Assembly (NCBI GenBank): GCA_011046055.1
Contig: DSBN01000387.1
Span: 1-8,849 of the forward strand
DNA: 8,849 nucleotides
Source: Sediminispirochaeta sp.
GTDB lineage: Bacteria > Spirochaetota > Spirochaetia > DSM-16054 > Sediminispirochaetaceae
Reading direction: 5' to 3'
The notes under the pieces were generated by a model that did not search any database, was not told the origin of the DNA, and worked only from the letters and a program-made list of their open reading frames with translations. Positions 6,439 to 8,849 of this stretch are shown here, piece after piece (position 1 is the stretch's first letter; every line of letters starts with the position of its first letter). The position numbers and the translations under genes were made by a program.

Positions 6439-6582
6439 ATGGTTCGGATAGCTAAACAAACTGATCCTAGAAGGTTGGAAGAGTTAAAAAAGAAGATAAA
6501 CAGCAAGCGCTATCTGAATACCGCAATAAACAGTCTGGCGGTAACAATCACCAAAGAGTTGTTACAGACCAAAGAGGGGTAA
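6439..6582 (+). CDS. 47-residue conserved-looking small protein
   Basis: I do not recognise a characterised family. The ATG follows the yraN stop by one base and has GGAGAG at 6425-6430, spaced 8 nt. The product begins MVRIAKQTDPRRLEELKKKI and continues with INSLAVTITKELLQTKEG. It is about one quarter Lys/Arg and predicted largely helical: an amphipathic helix at about 10-22, a turn at NSKRY, and a second helix at 26-43. No Cys, signal peptide or membrane segment. Its good RBS and exact fit between two genes (stop 4 nt before the next GTG) make it a real gene. I recall similar short proteins at this position in other spirochaetes, but cannot confirm it here. It could be a partner of the zinc-finger protein after it. 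Confidence 0.7.
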   Translation: MVRIAKQTDPRRLEELKKKINSKRYLNTAINSLAVTITKELLQTKEG

Positions 6583-6586
6583 ATAG

Positions 6587-6973
6587 GTGAGTAGGAGAAG
6601 TTCGTCTTCCAGTCGTGGCCGAAGGCGTGGTGGAAATCGCAACAACAGAAACAACCGGCTGTCCGTGGCCGATTCGGTAAAATTGAACTGCAGTCATTGC
6701 GGTAAGGAGATTAGACATCCTCACATTGCCCTGACCAATCCAGAGAACGGCGAGCCGATTCACTTCGATTGCGCGCTGCAGAGTATCGGCGAGAAGGAAA
6801 AACTCGGGGAGAGAGAAAAAATTTGCTATCTTGGTCAGGGTTCTTTTGGTATAATACAGTACAGCAATGCTTCAAATCGTAGTTTTGTCGTTAAAAAGCG
6901 TATTCCCTACGAGCGTAATGAGAACACCGTCTCTTGGCGCAAAACAATGCGCTACAATTTAGATGGTAACTAG
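6587..6973 (+). CDS. Small zinc-finger protein with basic low-complexity N-terminus
   Basis: The function of this 128-residue protein is unknown. Residues 2-24 are almost entirely Ser, Arg, Gly and Asn (SRRSSSSSRGRRRGGNRNN...), like disordered nucleic-acid-binding tails. Next comes CSHCGKEI at 35-42 and HFDC at 59-62, giving C35-x2-C38-x20-H59-x2-C62. That spacing fits one treble-clef or LIM-type zinc finger. The rest (about 66-128) holds a charged helix (GEKEKLGEREKI), a GQGSFGII strand-turn and a basic end. No membrane segment. It starts with GTG, with GAGGGG at 6574-6579 upstream. Its place behind yraN and the 47-residue gene suggests cotranscription. RNA or DNA binding is an inference from charge and finger pattern only. 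The 3' end overlaps the inverted repeat before padR. Confidence 0.75.
   Translation: MSRRSSSSSRGRRRGGNRNNRNNRLSVADSVKLNCSHCGKEIRHPHIALTNPENGEPIHFDCALQSIGEKEKLGEREKICYLGQGSFGIIQYSNASNRSFVVKKRIPYERNENTVSWRKTMRYNLDGN
6847..6855 (+). promoter_or_regulatory. Possible extended -10 promoter inside the zinc-finger gene
   Basis: TGGTATAAT at 6847-6855 is a perfect extended -10 element (TGn followed by TATAAT). No good -35 box is at the right distance, but extended -10 promoters can work without one. It would start RNA near 6862, about 130 nt before padR. It also encodes part of GII in the zinc-finger protein, so it may be coincidental. Confidence 0.35.
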
Positions 6974-6984
6974 TTGCTTACCAT
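6963..6984. promoter_or_regulatory. Candidate PadR operator (inverted repeat)
   Basis: ATGGTAA at 6963-6969 and TTACCAT at 6978-6984 are a perfect 7-bp inverted repeat with an 8-nt spacer, ending 10 bp before the padR ATG. PadR-family regulators bind dyads of this kind (for B. subtilis PadR an ATGT-N8-ACAT core) and often repress their own gene. A -10-like TACAAT lies at 6953-6958, so a repressor bound here would cover a start site near 6965. The repeat overlaps the last codons of the zinc-finger gene. Weak stem-loop formation in mRNA is an alternative. Confidence 0.5.
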
Positions 6985-6994
6985 GTGAGGATGT

Positions 6995-7522
6995 ATGTCG
7001 CTAAAGTTCGCGATCCTGGGCTTGCTCGACGAGGAGCCCCACTATGGGTATGAAATCAAACAAAAGTTTGAGCAGATGATGGGAAGCCTCTGGCCCATCT
7101 CTTACGGCCAGCTCTATCCCACCCTGCGAAAGCTGGCTGAAGAGAAGCTGGTGACCATGCAGACGGTGCAGGGCAAAAAAGCAGTCGAAAAAAACGTCTA
7201 TTCCATCACCAACTCCGGGCGAGAACGCTTTCTCCGGTGGCTTGGAAAGAAGGATAAGAAGGATCAGTTGTCGATCAAGGACGAGTTCACCCTCAGTCTT
7301 TTTTTTCTCCACCGTTTAGAAAAGCAGCAGGCGGTGGAACTTCTGCGGCTCAAGGCGGAGGATGTGAAGAACCGAGAGCGCACCTACAGCGAGGAGATGA
7401 GAAGTCACGGTCCTATTTATAAGAAGTTGTTGACCAGAAAGATGCTGCTATACATCCAGGCCGAACAGGCTTGGCTCCAAGAGGTCATGGTCGAAATCAA
7501 TATAGACTGTCCCGAAGCTTAG
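6995..7522 (+). CDS. PadR-family transcriptional regulator, 3' end replaced by IS
   Basis: PadR proteins are dimeric winged-helix repressors, often controlling adjacent efflux or stress genes. In 175 residues the N-terminal winged helix covers about 1-80: LKFAILGLLDEEPHYGYEI at 3-21 and SYGQLYPTLRKLAEEKLV at 36-53 (recognition helix), then the wing with KNVYSITNSGRERF. The C-terminal part (about 90-165) is the long helical dimerisation region (PadR C-terminal type). The ATG at 6995 has GAGG at 6987-6990. The last six or seven codons (NIDCPEA, stop TAG at 7520-7522) lie in the 24-bp terminal repeat of the insertion sequence starting at 7501, so the native C-terminus has been lost. Since most of the dimerisation helix remains, the protein may still work. 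The genes it normally controls are not in the window; they may lie beyond the IS. Confidence 0.9.
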   Translation: MSLKFAILGLLDEEPHYGYEIKQKFEQMMGSLWPISYGQLYPTLRKLAEEKLVTMQTVQGKKAVEKNVYSITNSGRERFLRWLGKKDKKDQLSIKDEFTLSLFFLHRLEKQQAVELLRLKAEDVKNRERTYSEEMRSHGPIYKKLLTRKMLLYIQAEQAWLQEVMVEINIDCPEA

Positions 7523-7524
7523 CG
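7501..7524 (+). repeat. Left terminal inverted repeat of the IS
   Basis: The 24 bp begin TATAGACTGTCCCGAAGC and are the exact reverse complement of 8826-8849. The next base (7525) no longer matches, and both inner flanks become AT-rich. This repeat supplies the final codons and TAG stop of the padR frame. Confidence 0.92.
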
Positions 7525-7582
7525 GAAAATTTAAAAATACCATCACGGTGATATAAGCCCTCCTTGCGCCCAAGCTGCCTAC

Positions 7583-8725
7583 TCAGCCCTCGGCGTACTT
7601 CGGTAGATACTCATCTCCCCACTTCAGAGGCGTTTTGAAAAGTCGAAACCATATCGCCTTCTCGCTCGCCTCTAAGGGAAGCAGCGAGGCAAAGGGTCGG
7701 TGTACAAAACGCCGTGCTAAGAGGTTGTTCATCCAGCCCATATCACAGCCGGCCAGAGAGCCGTGGGTAGTTCCGCTTTTCGGCTCGTTCTCCCGGTAGG
7801 GCTTGATGAAGTTGTGGTGCATCCGGTAGATGCACAGTCTCTCTAAAAGGCAGCTGACGTTCTTAGCCACGTTGACCGTCTTGCGGACGTAGTTGACCAC
7901 ATCCTTTCTCAGCTGCCTGTCCATGTAGTTGACCGAGAACATGGCGTTGCCCCGCCCCGGCTCTTTGGTGGACTTGCGGTGCAGATGTACCACCCGGCCC
8001 TCGGCCATGAGGGTGGAGAGGTTGTGGTTGCGGTACAGACCTCTGGGATAAGCCTGGTGGTCATCGCTGTGGAGGTACAACTTTTCCTTGATACTCCGGA
8101 GAGTGAGGGAAGCTATCTTCTCAGCGAGGCGGCAAATAGACTTCTCCACGCCCTTCGGGTCGGGACGGCAGACCTGGTCGAGAAAGTTGCGGTACAGCCT
8201 CTGGGCGGCGCTCATGGTGCCCTTGCGCCGCAGGGTGGTGAAGTCCATCGCGTAGAAGAACTGGCTCTGCTTGCCGATGAGGATGTTCAGATGGTGGGGA
8301 AAGTATTTGCTGCGGGTGTAGCCCTCAAAGCCGTCGAAGGTAAGATCTTCATTGATATGCAGAGTCTCGGTGGCCAGGCAGTGCTGGGCGATGGACCAGC
8401 GGGCCATACGAAAGAGGCGGTTTTGCACCGAGCCGCGGGAGATCTCGAGGTTACGGGCCAGATCACGGATACCGGCGGTCGAGCGCAGCTGGCGAAAGAT
8501 CTGCTCGTAGTCAACCAGGCGCTTGGCGTAATAATCAAGGGAAAAGCTCTGGGTGCTGAAGCTGTGGCCGCAGTGCTTGCACAGGTAGCGCTGCACCGAG
8601 CCGAAGCAGTCGGTCTCGTGGTGGCCGTCTTTGCGGTACCACTTCGCCGGGTGCTCACCCTCGTAGTGCATGGGGCATTCAGGGCGTGGGCAGAATGGGG
8701 GGACAAATTGGTAGCTTAAAAGCAT
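7583..8725 (-). CDS. Zinc-ribbon DDE-type transposase
   Basis: The 380-residue product catalyses movement of the surrounding element. Residues 12-52 form a zinc ribbon (C12, C17, C49, C52; CPRPEC and CKHC), like the InsA-type N-terminus of IS1-like transposases. A helix-turn-helix follows at about 80-108 (GIRDLARNLEISRGSVQNRL). The catalytic part has NEDLTFDGFE at 125-134 (first Asp, D127 or D131), YLHSDDHQAY at 217-226 (D221 or D222), and then SVNYMDRQLRKD with VRKTVNVAKN at 280-289, which resembles the IS1-type RKT/SK segment. The third acidic residue is uncertain, perhaps D269. The start is well supported: AAGGAGGT (plus 8731-8738) lies 5 nt before the ATG. No frameshift or stop interrupts it, and GC content resembles the host genes. 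It appears intact. Confidence 0.88.
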   Translation of the reverse strand: MLLSYQFVPPFCPRPECPMHYEGEHPAKWYRKDGHHETDCFGSVQRYLCKHCGHSFSTQSFSLDYYAKRLVDYEQIFRQLRSTAGIRDLARNLEISRGSVQNRLFRMARWSIAQHCLATETLHINEDLTFDGFEGYTRSKYFPHHLNILIGKQSQFFYAMDFTTLRRKGTMSAAQRLYRNFLDQVCRPDPKGVEKSICRLAEKIASLTLRSIKEKLYLHSDDHQAYPRGLYRNHNLSTLMAEGRVVHLHRKSTKEPGRGNAMFSVNYMDRQLRKDVVNYVRKTVNVAKNVSCLLERLCIYRMHHNFIKPYRENEPKSGTTHGSLAGCDMGWMNNLLARRFVHRPFASLLPLEASEKAIWFRLFKTPLKWGDEYLPKYAEG

Positions 8726-8825
8726 AGGATACCTCCTTGGGGTTTTGGTTCTACTTAGTAAGAGGAGGTAATTCTTTATCCTGCTTCAAAAAATTGAGAA
8801 CTTTTAAAAAAATCTTAAAAAAATG
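8726..8825 (-). other. AT-rich leader of the transposase gene
   Basis: These 100 nt between the transposase ATG and the right repeat contain the Shine-Dalgarno site (8731-8738) and A/T runs at about 8788-8823. No convincing promoter for the transposase is seen. On the plus strand, TTGAGA at 8794-8799 and TAAAAA at 8816-8821 are spaced 16 bp and point out of the element. Confidence 0.4.
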
Positions 8826-8849
8826 CGCTAAGCTTCGGGACAGTCTATA
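8826..8849 (-). repeat. Right terminal inverted repeat of the IS
   Basis: Exact reverse complement of 7501-7524. It ends at the final base of the window, so any further outward extension of the repeat cannot be seen. Confidence 0.92.

Larger units (their letters stand above)
7501..8849 (-). mobile_element. Insertion sequence with one transposase gene, about 1.35 kb
   Basis: The element is bounded by a 24-bp perfect inverted repeat (7501-7524 and 8826-8849) and contains a single transposase gene reading leftwards (8725-7583). Between repeat and gene are a 58-nt stretch on the left and a 100-nt AT-rich stretch on the right; no passenger gene is visible. The right repeat ends exactly at the last base of the window, so the true outer ends could be slightly longer and the target duplication cannot be read. 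The family is unclear: the transposase is IS1/IS1595-like, but its length and ends do not identify a named group. It has inserted into the 3' end of padR. Confidence 0.88.

Noticed and set aside
6934..6958. TTGGCG and TACAAT as a complete padR promoter
   Set aside because: The boxes are only 13 bp apart, too close for sigma70; only the -10-like box is mentioned, as weak support.
7542..7552. Palindrome ATCACGGTGAT downstream of the transposase
   Set aside because: With a single central base it cannot fold into an RNA hairpin of useful size, and no paired copy was seen at the other end of the IS.
7979..8719. Plus-strand open frame of 246 codons opposite the transposase
   Set aside because: Low-complexity Val/Ala/Leu/Glu-rich shadow of the transposase, which has zinc ribbon, HTH and catalytic motifs and a good RBS.
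1..8849. CRISPR array, tandem repeats, defence or toxin-antitoxin cassette
   Set aside because: No regularly spaced direct repeats or such gene pairs were found; the only clear repeat is the IS terminal repeat.

Overview
The window looks like chromosomal DNA of a moderately GC-rich spirochaete, probably from the free-living Spirochaeta/Sediminispirochaeta side of the phylum. The basis is gene order: ffh, rpsP, a KH-domain gene, rimM, trmD and rplS are followed by a FliK-like gene, a stand-alone FlhB C-terminal-domain gene, an HD-GYP gene and yraN. Base composition and frequent GTG/TTG starts fit, but no marker fixes the genus.

Positions 1-160 hold a possible tail of an upstream gene, a 44-nt potential hairpin and a good sigma70-type promoter. 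From 161 to 6973 eleven genes lie on the plus strand, packed with gaps of 0-50 nt or with 1-4 nt stop/start overlaps. The first six serve protein targeting and ribosome assembly: Ffh (SRP GTPase), S16, KhpA-like KH protein, RimM, TrmD and L19. Next come three genes with a flagellar or signalling flavour: a FliK-like protein, a soluble FlhB-like protein and an HD-GYP domain protein. They are followed by a YraN nuclease-like protein, a 47-residue unknown, and a 128-residue protein with a basic, low-complexity N-terminus and a C-x2-C-x20-H-x2-C zinc-finger pattern.

From 6995 a PadR-family repressor gene follows, preceded by a 7-bp inverted repeat with an 8-nt spacer that could be its own operator. 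From 7501 to the last base lies an insertion sequence with one zinc-ribbon transposase gene on the minus strand. It is bounded by a 24-bp perfect inverted repeat at 7501-7524 and 8826-8849. The left repeat lies inside the padR reading frame and supplies its last six or so codons and stop, so the element has landed in the 3' end of padR and replaced its native C-terminus.

The least explained parts are the FliK-like/FlhB-like/HD-GYP trio inside a ribosome-biogenesis operon, the two small genes after yraN, and the padR/IS junction. No tRNA, rRNA, CRISPR array or clear rho-independent terminator was seen.
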